From assembly GCA_014204435.1 (NCBI GenBank), contig JACHLF010000001.1, positions 1 through 64,000 on the forward strand: DNA of 64,000 nt. The letters are read 5' to 3'. The position numbers and the translations under genes were made by a program. Below are positions 54,008 through 62,558 of this stretch, one piece after another; the stretch's first letter is position 1; the number at the start of each line of letters is the position of its first letter. This DNA comes from Mycobacteroides chelonae. Lineage in GTDB: Bacteria; Actinomycetota; Actinomycetes; Mycobacteriales; Mycobacteriaceae. The notes under the pieces were generated by a model that ran no database searches, had not been told where the DNA came from, and saw only the letters and a program-made list of their open reading frames with translations.

Positions 54008-55207
54008 ATGTCAGCGGATTCGTCGCGCCGGGTTGTCCGGCTAGCCGGCACGGTACTTGTCGCCGTCTTGGTTGCGCTGACGGTGTTGACCTACCTGGCG
54101 TACAACGACACTTTTGCCGATACCAAGCCCATCACCGTCCTCTCCCCGCGCGCTGGTTTGGTGATGGAAGAGGGCGGCAAGGTCAAGTTCCACGGTCTGC
54201 AGATTGGCAAGGTCACGTCGATTTCCTATGCCAACGAGCAGGCCAGGCTGGAACTGGCGGTCAACGCCAAGGATCTGCGCCTGATTCCGTCGAACGCTAC
54301 TGTGCGCATCGCCGGTACCACCGTGTTCGGTGCTAAGTCAGTGGAATTCCTTGCCCCGCAACAGCCATCCGATTCATCGCTGAGGCCGGGTGCGACGGTG
54401 ACCGCCGAGGCGGTGGCGCTCGAGGTCAACACCGTGTTCGAGAATCTGACCCGGTTGCTCGGCAAGATCGATCCGGTCAACCTCAACGCCACCCTGACCG
54501 CCGTCAGCGAGGGGTTACGTGGCAACGGGGCGAACTTTGGACAGGGTCTGGTAGAGCTCGATCGGTACCTCGATCAGCTCAACCCCAAACTCCCCACCCT
54601 GCAACAGGATTTCCGGAAAGCTGGACAGGTCGGGCAGATCTATGGCGATGCCGCCCGAGACATCGTGCGCATCCTCGACAGTCTTCCTCCGCTTAGCCGT
54701 ACCGTCGTAGACCAGCAGCAGGACCTCAAGGCAACGCTCCTCGCGGCAATTGGTTTGGGTAATAACGGATACGAGACGCTGGCTCCCGCCGAGAAGGACC
54801 TGACCGCTGCGCTGCAACGGTTACGGGCGCCCGCTACGCTACTCGGTAGGTACTCACCGGAGATTCCCTGCACGCTGCAGGCGATCTCCAAGGCGTTGGT
54901 GACTTTCGCCCCGCTTATCGGTGGAGTCCGTCCCGGCCTGTTTCTGAGCAGCAACTTCCAACTGGGTCAGCCGGTATACACGTATCCGGAGAGTCTGCCT
55001 ATTGTGAACGGTTCGGGCGGTCCGAATTGTCGCGGCCTGCCGAATATTCCCACCAAACAGGGCAACGGCTCGTGGTATCGCGCACCCTTCTTGGTGACCG
55101 ATAATGCGTATATCCCGTATGAGCCGACGACAGAGTTACAATTCAACGCTCCCGATGCGCTGCAGTTTCTCTACAACGGTGCTTTTGCAAAGCGAAGTGA
55201 GTTTTGA
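54008..55207 (+). CDS. mce4A: Mce4A substrate-binding protein
   Basis: A 399-residue MCE-domain protein with a membrane helix near 9-31 and the MlaD-fold domain at about 38-120. It ends in a long helical and polar tail. ATG 54008 was chosen as the frame extends upstream into yrbE4B without similarity. The stop overlaps mce4B (TGATG). Confidence 0.95.
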   Translation: MSADSSRRVVRLAGTVLVAVLVALTVLTYLAYNDTFADTKPITVLSPRAGLVMEEGGKVKFHGLQIGKVTSISYANEQARLELAVNAKDLRLIPSNATVRIAGTTVFGAKSVEFLAPQQPSDSSLRPGATVTAEAVALEVNTVFENLTRLLGKIDPVNLNATLTAVSEGLRGNGANFGQGLVELDRYLDQLNPKLPTLQQDFRKAGQVGQIYGDAARDIVRILDSLPPLSRTVVDQQQDLKATLLAAIGLGNNGYETLAPAEKDLTAALQRLRAPATLLGRYSPEIPCTLQAISKALVTFAPLIGGVRPGLFLSSNFQLGQPVYTYPESLPIVNGSGGPNCRGLPNIPTKQGNGSWYRAPFLVTDNAYIPYEPTTELQFNAPDALQFLYNGAFAKRSEF

Positions 55208-56241
55208 TGCTGCGCAGCACACAGTTCAAGGTCGTCGTCTTCACCGTGGTGATGCTTCTGGTGGCAGCCGGGCTGACTATCACCTTCGGTGAGTTCCGCT
55301 TCAGTTCTGGCAAGCGGTATCACGCGACCTTCACCACGGCCTCTGACCTGCGGTCTGGGCAGAAGGTGCGCATCGCCGGCGTGCCGGTGGGGCGTGTCAA
55401 GGACGTGTCGCTCACGAAGGACAATGATGTCGAAGTCACCTTCGACGTTGATTCGAAGTACCAGCTCTACAGCTCTAGTCGAGCAATCATCAGGTACGAG
55501 AACCTGGTTGGTGACCGGTATCTGGAGATCACCTCGGGTCCCGGCGAGCTGCGCAAGCTGCCGGATGGGGGAGTGCTCGACAAGGAACATACTCAGCCTG
55601 CTCTCGATCTGGATGCGCTGCTCGGTGGACTTCGGCCGGTGCTCAAGGGATTCGACGCCGCGAAGGTCAACGAGATTAGCAACGCGTTCATTCAAATCTT
55701 GCAGGGCCAGGGTGGAACGCTCTCTCAATTGCTGGGCGACACATCCGCATTCACCTCGGGTTTGGCCGAGCGCGACCAGTTGATCGGCGATGTGATCGAC
55801 CATCTGAACCAGGTGCTCGGCACCGTGGACTCCAAGAGCGGCCAGTTCTCCTCGAGTGTTGACCAGCTGCAGCAGATCGTCTCCGGCCTGGCAGAACAGC
55901 GCGATGCGATCGCCGGTGCGTTGCCGCCGCTTGCCTCGACGGCCTCATCGTTGGAATCGGTGCTTAAGGACACTCGCCCGTACATCAAGGGCACCATCGA
56001 ACAGACTCGTCAGCTGGCGACTCGGGTGGACGAGCGTAAGGCTGACGTTAATGTCGTGGTGGAGAACCTGGCTGAGAACTACCTGCGGCTCAACGCTCTG
56101 GGCGCCTACGGAGCGTTTTTCAACATCTACTACTGCTCCGTCCGAATCAAGGTCAACGGACCCGTCGGAACCGATTGGCTGATCCCCTTCGGTGGACCGC
56201 CCGACCCGTCGAAGGGTAGGTGTGCCTTCAAAAATGAGTGA
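55207..56241 (+). CDS. mce4B: Mce4B substrate-binding protein
   Basis: A 344-residue MCE-domain protein, ATG at 55207 preferred over an in-frame TTG at 55204. N-terminal membrane helix 10-28, MlaD domain from about residue 35 (ATFTTASDLRSGQKVRIAGV), then a long coiled-coil tail. Tube-forming Mce proteins cross the periplasm to carry lipid. Confidence 0.95.
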   Translation: MLRSTQFKVVVFTVVMLLVAAGLTITFGEFRFSSGKRYHATFTTASDLRSGQKVRIAGVPVGRVKDVSLTKDNDVEVTFDVDSKYQLYSSSRAIIRYENLVGDRYLEITSGPGELRKLPDGGVLDKEHTQPALDLDALLGGLRPVLKGFDAAKVNEISNAFIQILQGQGGTLSQLLGDTSAFTSGLAERDQLIGDVIDHLNQVLGTVDSKSGQFSSSVDQLQQIVSGLAEQRDAIAGALPPLASTASSLESVLKDTRPYIKGTIEQTRQLATRVDERKADVNVVVENLAENYLRLNALGAYGAFFNIYYCSVRIKVNGPVGTDWLIPFGGPPDPSKGRCAFKNE

Positions 56242-57301
56242 CATGGCAAAGAGCACAGAGAAAGATGCCATGAGAACCGGAATCTTCGGTGTCGCTGTGG
56301 TCGCGATGCTGGTGTTGGTGGCGTTCGGCTACACGGGTCTGCCGTTCTGGCCGCAGGGCAAGCAGTACGCCGGCTACTTCACGGACTCCGGGGGCCTGGA
56401 ACCAGGCGGCAACGTCTTCGTCTCGGGTATCAAGGTGGGTCAGGTCAAAGATGTGTCCTTGGTGGGCAACCAAGTTCGTGTCAATTTCACCGTGGATCGT
56501 TCGATTCGGCTGGGCGACCAGTCGTTGGCTGCCATCAGGACCACCACTGTGCTGGGCGAAAAATCGCTGTCGGTGACACCGGCCGGTTCGGGTCGGGTCG
56601 CCGAGATTCCCTTGGGCCGCACCAGAACTCCGTACACACTCAACAGCGCATTGAGCGACCTCGGCGCCTCGGCCGGCGGCATAGACAAGGCGCAGCTGGA
56701 TCAGTCGTTGCTGGTCATCACCGACGCGATGCGTGACGCTACCCCACAGTTGCGCGGCGCCCTGGACGGTGTCGCCTCGCTCTCGCGCACACTGAACGCC
56801 CGCGATGCGGCCCTCGAACAGCTACTGAACCGCGCCAAGTCTGTGAGTGGGATTCTCTCCGAGCGTGCCGGACAGGTGAACAAGCTTGTCACCGATGGCA
56901 ATCAACTGTTCGCCGCGCTCGACGAGCGGCGTTTGGCGATCGGTGAGCTGATCAGTCGTGTGCAGGGGCTCTCGCGGCAAATCAGCGGATTCGTGGCCGA
57001 CAACCGTCAGGAGTTCCGGCCCACTATGGAGAAACTGAACCTTGTGCTCGACGATCTGCTCGACCGCAAGGCGCACATTAGCGAGGCCCTCAAGCGCTTG
57101 CCCGGATACGGCACTGCCCTTGGTGAGGTTGTGTCTTCTGGGCCGGGTTTTCACGTGAATGTCTACGGAATGCCCCCCGCCACCATGACAGCCATGGCAT
57201 TTGATGCGTACTTCCAGCCCGGCAAGCTACCTGCCAGTCTTTCGGACTACTTGAACGGTCTTATCGCCGAGCGGAACATCATGAGGCCGAAATCGCCATG
57301 A
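56234..57301 (+). CDS. mce4C: Mce4C substrate-binding protein
   Basis: A 355-residue MCE-domain protein; ATG at 56234 overlaps mce4B by 8 bases, with an alternative ATG at 56243. Membrane helix at about 15-37, GLPFWPQGKQYAGYFTDSG, and MlaD domain with GGNVFVSGIKVGQVKDV. The C-terminus (MRPKSP) matches M. tuberculosis Mce4C. Confidence 0.94.
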   Translation: MSDMAKSTEKDAMRTGIFGVAVVAMLVLVAFGYTGLPFWPQGKQYAGYFTDSGGLEPGGNVFVSGIKVGQVKDVSLVGNQVRVNFTVDRSIRLGDQSLAAIRTTTVLGEKSLSVTPAGSGRVAEIPLGRTRTPYTLNSALSDLGASAGGIDKAQLDQSLLVITDAMRDATPQLRGALDGVASLSRTLNARDAALEQLLNRAKSVSGILSERAGQVNKLVTDGNQLFAALDERRLAIGELISRVQGLSRQISGFVADNRQEFRPTMEKLNLVLDDLLDRKAHISEALKRLPGYGTALGEVVSSGPGFHVNVYGMPPATMTAMAFDAYFQPGKLPASLSDYLNGLIAERNIMRPKSP

Positions 57302-58701
57302 GGACACAAGGGAAACGTCTCGAACGCTGGATCCACAAGAGCGTGTTCGCGATGCTGGCTGTGGCACTCGTGGGTGGGCTGCTGTACTGGATGTGGCCCA
57401 GCCGCGGGACCTACAGGATTGTCGGGCATTTCGCATCGGCTGTCGGGTTGTACCCCGGCGATGATGTTCGGATTCTCGGTGTGAAGGCGGGGCGTATCGT
57501 CGCCGTCGAGCCACGTGAGGGTGATGTGAAGGTCACCATGGAGATGCCGGACTCGTTCAAGGTGCCCGAGAGTGCGCAGGCGATCATCATGGCGCCGAAT
57601 CTGGTGACCGCCAGGTTCGTTCAACTGACCCCGGCGTACACGGAGGGGCAGGCGCTCGCCGACGGGGCGTCGTTGGGGCTGGACAAGACCGCGGTGCCGA
57701 TCGAATGGGACGAGGTCAAGACCGAGCTGGCCAAGCTCAGCGACAGCCTGGGTCCGCAGGGCGTATCCAAGGGCCCGGTAAGCGATTTCATCAACCAGGC
57801 GGCAAGTACCTTCGACGGCAACGGCGATTCGTTCCGCAAAGCCGTGCGCGAGCTCTCGCAGGCCGCCGGCCGGCTCGGCGATTCGCGTACAGACTTGTTC
57901 GGCACCATCAAGAACCTTCAGGTGCTGGTGGACGCGTTGGCGAACTCCAACGAGCAGATCGTGCAGTTCAGTACCCATCTGGCCTCGGTGTCGAAGGTGC
58001 TGGCCGCCAGCACCGAGGACCTGGGTGCTACCCTGGGCGCACTCAACCAGGCGCTCACTGATGTGCGAGGTTTCTTGGGAGACACCAACTCTGCGCTCAT
58101 CGATTCGGTGAGTAAGCTGAGTGATTTGGTGAAATTACTCTCTGATCAGAGCGATGACATTGAACAGATTCTGCACGTCGCTCCCAACGGTCTGGCCAAC
58201 TTTTACAATATTTATGCTCCGGGTACCGGCAGCATGGCGGGCATGCTCTCGATCCCGAACTTGGCCAACCCGGTGCAGTTCATCTGTGGCGGTGTGTTCG
58301 AGACGGGTGTGAAGACCGAATACCTCAAGCGGGCCGAGATCTGCCGCGAACGGATGGGCCCCGTGCTGCGCCGTGCGACCTTCAACTACGCGCCGATTCT
58401 TCTGCATCCCATTAATACGATCGCCGCGTATAAGGGGCAGATTCTCTACGACACCCCGGAGACCGCGTCCAAGGCTCAGGCGCCGCGTGAGGATTTGGTA
58501 TGGGTCCGGCCCAATGGTGCTCCGCCACCGAAGCCTTCGCCGCAGGATCTCGGCGCGTTGATGCTCGGGCCCGACGAGATCAACGCGCCGCCGCCCCCGG
58601 GCACGGTGCTCCGGCCGACCGAGCCGGGGCCGGTGCCGCCAGGCTTCCCGGCGGCAGTGGATGACTCTGCGCCGCCGTCGATGCCGGGAGGACCGCGATG
58701 A
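57298..58701 (+). CDS. mce4D: Mce4D substrate-binding protein
   Basis: A 467-residue MCE-domain protein with membrane helix near 15-33, MlaD domain (VGLYPGDDVRILGVKAG) and a Pro-rich, Ala/Gly-rich tail. It starts with ATGA overlapping the mce4C stop. Confidence 0.95.
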   Translation: MRTQGKRLERWIHKSVFAMLAVALVGGLLYWMWPSRGTYRIVGHFASAVGLYPGDDVRILGVKAGRIVAVEPREGDVKVTMEMPDSFKVPESAQAIIMAPNLVTARFVQLTPAYTEGQALADGASLGLDKTAVPIEWDEVKTELAKLSDSLGPQGVSKGPVSDFINQAASTFDGNGDSFRKAVRELSQAAGRLGDSRTDLFGTIKNLQVLVDALANSNEQIVQFSTHLASVSKVLAASTEDLGATLGALNQALTDVRGFLGDTNSALIDSVSKLSDLVKLLSDQSDDIEQILHVAPNGLANFYNIYAPGTGSMAGMLSIPNLANPVQFICGGVFETGVKTEYLKRAEICRERMGPVLRRATFNYAPILLHPINTIAAYKGQILYDTPETASKAQAPREDLVWVRPNGAPPPKPSPQDLGALMLGPDEINAPPPPGTVLRPTEPGPVPPGFPAAVDDSAPPSMPGGPR

Positions 58702-59864
58702 GTCGGAAGGTAATACGTGGCATCGCCCTGGGTATCGGTGTCGCTGTCATGGCCAGTGGATGTCAGTTCAACGGCTTGAACTCGTTGAACCTGCCTGGTA
58801 CGGCAGGGCACGGATCGCGTTCTTACGCAATCACCGTCGAGCTTCCCGATGTCACTACGTTGCCGCAAAACTCTCCGGTCATGGTGGACGACGTGACAGT
58901 GGGAAGTGTGTCGGGTATCGATGCGTACCAAAGGCCCGATGGCTCGTGGTATGCCGGGGTCAAGGTCTCGTTGGCGCCCGAGGTGCAGTTACCCGCCAAT
59001 GCTGTCGCGAAGGTCGCTCAGACTAGCCTGCTCGGCTCGCAGCACATTGAGCTTGCCGCGCCCAGCGGGGAGCCCGCGGTGGGCAGGCTGGCTGGCGGAG
59101 CCACCATTCCGTTGAGCCGAACGGGCAAGTACCCCAGCACCGAAGAAGTACTTTCCGCGCTGTCCGCGGTGGTCAACAAGGGAAATCTGGGCGCGATACA
59201 GGACATCACCGATGAGGCCTACAACGTGTTCACGGGGCGCACGGGAAACCTGACCCAGGTGCTGCCCAAGCTCGCCACGCTGATCTCCTCGCTGAACTCC
59301 CAGCGTGCCGACATCATCTCGGCCATCGAGGGCATCGACAAATTTTCGCGAGTCTTGGCCGAACACAAGGAAAGTCTTGGTCGGGCAATAGATTCGATCG
59401 AGCCCGCGCTGAAGGTGCTCAACGATAATCGCGCCAACATCATCGAGGCGTTCCGTTCGGTGGGGAATCTCGCGAAGGTCACCGATCGGGTGTTCCGGAC
59501 GACGAAGGAAGACATCGTCGCCGATCTCAAAGGTCTGTACCCGGTGATCCGGGCCCTTGCCGAGAACAAGGATCACTTTATCGACTCGCTTGACTTCCTG
59601 CCGACCTTTCCCTTTAGTACCAAGTATTTACGGCAGGCAGTGCGTGGTGACTATTTGAACGTCTTCGTGACATTCGATCTAACCGCGCGGCGCCTGGGCG
59701 AAACACTTTTCACCACGTCGTTTTTCGACCCGAATATGCAGCATTTCGACGAACTCGTGAATCCGCCGGAATGGCTCATCGGATCCATGGCCAACCTGAA
59801 CGGCAAGGAGACCAGCCCGTTCGACTTGCCCGCGCCCGCCGCACCGCAGGGAGGTGGTCGCTGA
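58698..59864 (+). CDS. mce4E: Mce4E lipoprotein (LprN)
   Basis: A 388-residue MCE-domain lipoprotein. Signal peptide ends in the lipobox VMASGC, with the lipidated Cys at about residue 22, unlike the other subunits, which are membrane-anchored. MlaD domain from about residue 45, long coiled-coil region after. Starts with ATGA overlap. Confidence 0.95.
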   Translation: MSRKVIRGIALGIGVAVMASGCQFNGLNSLNLPGTAGHGSRSYAITVELPDVTTLPQNSPVMVDDVTVGSVSGIDAYQRPDGSWYAGVKVSLAPEVQLPANAVAKVAQTSLLGSQHIELAAPSGEPAVGRLAGGATIPLSRTGKYPSTEEVLSALSAVVNKGNLGAIQDITDEAYNVFTGRTGNLTQVLPKLATLISSLNSQRADIISAIEGIDKFSRVLAEHKESLGRAIDSIEPALKVLNDNRANIIEAFRSVGNLAKVTDRVFRTTKEDIVADLKGLYPVIRALAENKDHFIDSLDFLPTFPFSTKYLRQAVRGDYLNVFVTFDLTARRLGETLFTTSFFDPNMQHFDELVNPPEWLIGSMANLNGKETSPFDLPAPAAPQGGGR

Positions 59865-61393
59865 TGGAAAAGCTGATCAAGATACAGCTGGCGATCTTCG
59901 CGGCGGTAACAGTGGTCAGCGTGGCGCTGATGGCGATCTTCTACCTGAGGATGCCCACGGCCCTCGGCATCGGAAAACATGATGTGAAGGCGCAGTTCGT
60001 CGCCACGGGCGGTCTGTACCAGAACGCGAATGTGACCTACCGCGGCGTGCAGATCGGCCGCGTCACCGATGTCGAACTGACACCGCAGGGAGTCACCGCG
60101 AACATGCGGCTCAACGACAACGTGAAGGTGCCGGGCAATGTGCTGGCCGCCGTCAAGAGCGTGTCGGCCATCGGTGAGCAGTACGTGGATCTGATGCCGC
60201 CGCCGACAGGTGCCGTCGGGACCCTGAGGACGGGCGATGTCATCGGCACCGATCGCACCTCCATCCCCACCGATGTCTCCACCCTGCTGCGTCAGGCGGA
60301 CGGTTTGGTGAACACGGTTGCGGACACCCGGCTGCGCGAGGTGCTGGCCGAGGCGTTTAAGGCGTTCAATGGATCTGGACAGGAACTTTCCCGGCTGATC
60401 GACTCGTCACGGTTGTTGATCCAGGAAGCTAACAGCAACTACGACAGCACTACTGCACTCATCGATCAGGTGGATCCGCTACTTGATGCCCAGATTCGCA
60501 GTGGTGAGAGTATCCGCGGATCGGTGTCCAGCCTGGCGGCGTTATCGGAGCATTTCGTCAAGGCCGATCCCCAGCTGAGGCAGTTCCTCAAGGCGGCGCC
60601 GGGGGCCGCCGAGCAAGCCTCCGAATTGTTTGCGGGCATCCGTCCGTCGTTCCCGGTGCTGGCGGCCAGTCTGGCCAATCTTGGGCGCGTTGGCGTAATT
60701 TACAACAAGTCGATCGAGCAGTCCCTGGTGATCCTGCCTGCGCTGTTCTCAGCTCTGCTGACCGTTGCAGGCGGTCTTCCCATGGATGAGGGCGCCAAGT
60801 TGGACTTTCGGGTGAACCTGGGGGACCCGCCACCGTGTCTGACCGGTTTCGTGCCGGCGCCGTTGATGCGTACTCCGGCCGACGAGACCCTGCGCGAGCT
60901 GCCCAGGGATATGTATTGTAAGACCGCCCAGAACGATCCCAGCGCGGTGCGCGGTGCGCGCAACTACCCGTGCCAGGAATTCCCCGGCAAGCGTGCACCG
61001 ACCATTCAGTTGTGTCGTGATCCGCGCGGGTATGTGCCGATCGGCAGCAATCCGTGGCGCGGTCCGCCGGTTCCGTATGGCACACCGGTAGAGGATCCGC
61101 GGAATATCCTGCCGCCCAACAAATTCCCCAATATTCCGCCGGGCGCCGAACCGGACCCGGGCACTCCAACGCTGCCCCCGCCGCCTCCACCCGTTTCGGA
61201 CGTGCCGCCGGCCGATGGCGATGTGACGCCGGTGGCGGCGAAATCAGCGCCGATGGTGGCGCGTGCCTATGATCCGAAGAGTGCTGTGTTTCTTGACGCC
61301 AACAATCGGCCGAGTGTGTACGCGCCTGCGCTGGATCGCGGCAGTGAGGCGGAGACGTGGGCAGATCTGATGCTGGGGCCGAAGCCGGTATGA
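59864..61393 (+). CDS. mce4F: Mce4F substrate-binding protein
   Basis: A 509-residue MCE-domain protein from ATG 59864 (TGATG overlap with mce4E). Membrane helix near 9-27, MlaD domain with GGLYQNANVTYRGVQIGRV, then helical region and a Pro-rich segment (TLPPPPPPVSDVPPAD) with an acidic tail. Confidence 0.95.
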   Translation: MEKLIKIQLAIFAAVTVVSVALMAIFYLRMPTALGIGKHDVKAQFVATGGLYQNANVTYRGVQIGRVTDVELTPQGVTANMRLNDNVKVPGNVLAAVKSVSAIGEQYVDLMPPPTGAVGTLRTGDVIGTDRTSIPTDVSTLLRQADGLVNTVADTRLREVLAEAFKAFNGSGQELSRLIDSSRLLIQEANSNYDSTTALIDQVDPLLDAQIRSGESIRGSVSSLAALSEHFVKADPQLRQFLKAAPGAAEQASELFAGIRPSFPVLAASLANLGRVGVIYNKSIEQSLVILPALFSALLTVAGGLPMDEGAKLDFRVNLGDPPPCLTGFVPAPLMRTPADETLRELPRDMYCKTAQNDPSAVRGARNYPCQEFPGKRAPTIQLCRDPRGYVPIGSNPWRGPPVPYGTPVEDPRNILPPNKFPNIPPGAEPDPGTPTLPPPPPPVSDVPPADGDVTPVAAKSAPMVARAYDPKSAVFLDANNRPSVYAPALDRGSEAETWADLMLGPKPV

Positions 61394-62070
61394 CCGAAGA
61401 AGAGACGGCGGTTCCTTCACGGGCTGTGCGGCGGCGGGCGGCCAGGCCCGCGGGACCGACCGGCGAGATCAGTGCCGAGCCGATCAGCGTGTCACTTGGC
61501 CGCAGCGAGGCCCGGTCGAAACCCAAACCCACCATTGCGGATTCGCGTCGACCGGGCAATACACGCGCCGTGATGCGCGTGGCGACGGTGTTCGCGGTGG
61601 TTCTTATCGGAGCTTTAGGGTTGGCGTTGGCTCTGATGGGACGCGCTCAGCGCAACGACGATCTTCGGGCCGCGCGCGATCAGCGTTTCGTGGACACCGC
61701 CGTGCAGACGGTGACGAACATGATGACGTACAGCCCGGACAGCATCGACAAAAACGTCGATCAGTTCGTCAGCAGTACCAGTGGGCCGCTGCGGGGCACG
61801 TTCAATCCAGACAACACCGCCAATCTCAAGGCGCTGTATCACCAAACCGGTGCCAGTTCGGAGGTGGTGATCAAGAAGGCGAGCTTGGAGAGCGTCGACG
61901 AGGTGAGCAAGAAGGCGTCGATACTGATCTCCGCACGTGTGACGCTGACCAACGCGGACTCGGGAGTCAACGAGCCCTCCAAGTCGTACCGCATGCGGAT
62001 GATCGTCGCCGAGGATCAGCAGGGCAATATGACCGCGTATGACCTGCGGTGGCCGGATGGGCAGAGCTGA
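61390..62070 (+). CDS. Mce-associated membrane protein (Rv3493c type)
   Basis: A 226-residue protein with a basic, disordered N-terminus, one membrane helix at about 64-84 and a C-terminal NTF2-like region (YMRMIVAEDQQGNMTAYDLRW-like end). Starts with ATGA overlapping the mce4F stop. Mas proteins stabilise Mce complexes in M. tuberculosis. Confidence 0.88.
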   Translation: MTEEETAVPSRAVRRRAARPAGPTGEISAEPISVSLGRSEARSKPKPTIADSRRPGNTRAVMRVATVFAVVLIGALGLALALMGRAQRNDDLRAARDQRFVDTAVQTVTNMMTYSPDSIDKNVDQFVSSTSGPLRGTFNPDNTANLKALYHQTGASSEVVIKKASLESVDEVSKKASILISARVTLTNADSGVNEPSKSYRMRMIVAEDQQGNMTAYDLRWPDGQS

Positions 62071-62552
62071 TGCGCTGGCTGACAAGAGTATTCGTTGCGA
62101 TTGCGGTGTGCGTCATCGTGGGATTGTCGGCCGTGGCTGGCGGAATGTACTGGCACCGGGTCGACACGATGGCGAGCCGGGCTGCGGGACAGACGCTCAT
62201 CAAGCAGGCCGGTAAGCAGGTCGGCAGCATTTTCGGATACGACTACCAGACCGTCGAGCGTAGTCTCGACGAGCAGTACGCCGGGCTGACTCCTGAGTAT
62301 CGGCGTGAATTTGAAGACAAGGCAAACCGGGAGATCATCCCGCAGGCCAAACAACGCAAGATTGTCAGCCAGGCCAGCGTTGTTGGCACCGGAATCATTG
62401 CCGCACATCGGGATTCTGCGCAGGTGGTGGTGTATATGAATCGCACCATCACCGACCAATCGCGCACGCCGGTGTATGACTCGTCATCGATTCAGGTGGA
62501 CTACACGCGCGTGGGAGGCACGTGGTTGATTTCATACATCACGCCGCTTTAA
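62070..62552 (+). CDS. Mce-associated membrane protein (Rv3492c type)
   Basis: A 160-residue protein with an N-terminal membrane helix ([19 protein letters not shown]) and a short outer domain ending in [12 protein letters not shown], the usual end of the family. ATG 62070 overlaps the previous stop (TGATG). Last gene of the mce4 operon. A gene like Rv3491, which follows in M. tuberculosis, is absent. Confidence 0.86.
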   Translation: MRWLTRVFVAIAVCVIVGLSAVAGGMYWHRVDTMASRAAGQTLIKQAGKQVGSIFGYDYQTVERSLDEQYAGLTPEYRREFEDKANREIIPQAKQRKIVSQASVVGTGIIAAHRDSAQVVVYMNRTITDQSRTPVYDSSSIQVDYTRVGGTWLISYITPL

Positions 62553-62558
62553 AGCGGC
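62543..62558. repeat. Perfect palindrome across convergent stop codons
   Basis: GCCGCTTTAAAGCGGC, 16 bases, spans the stop codons of the last mce4 gene and otsA, which overlap as TTAA. A strong hairpin in either transcript is possible, though no U-tract follows. It could slow transcription between convergent genes. Confidence 0.55.

Noticed and set aside
59820-61250. Pro-rich stretch in mce4F as a separate repeat or gene
   Set aside because: It is a normal low-complexity tail of the Mce protein, in frame with the domain.
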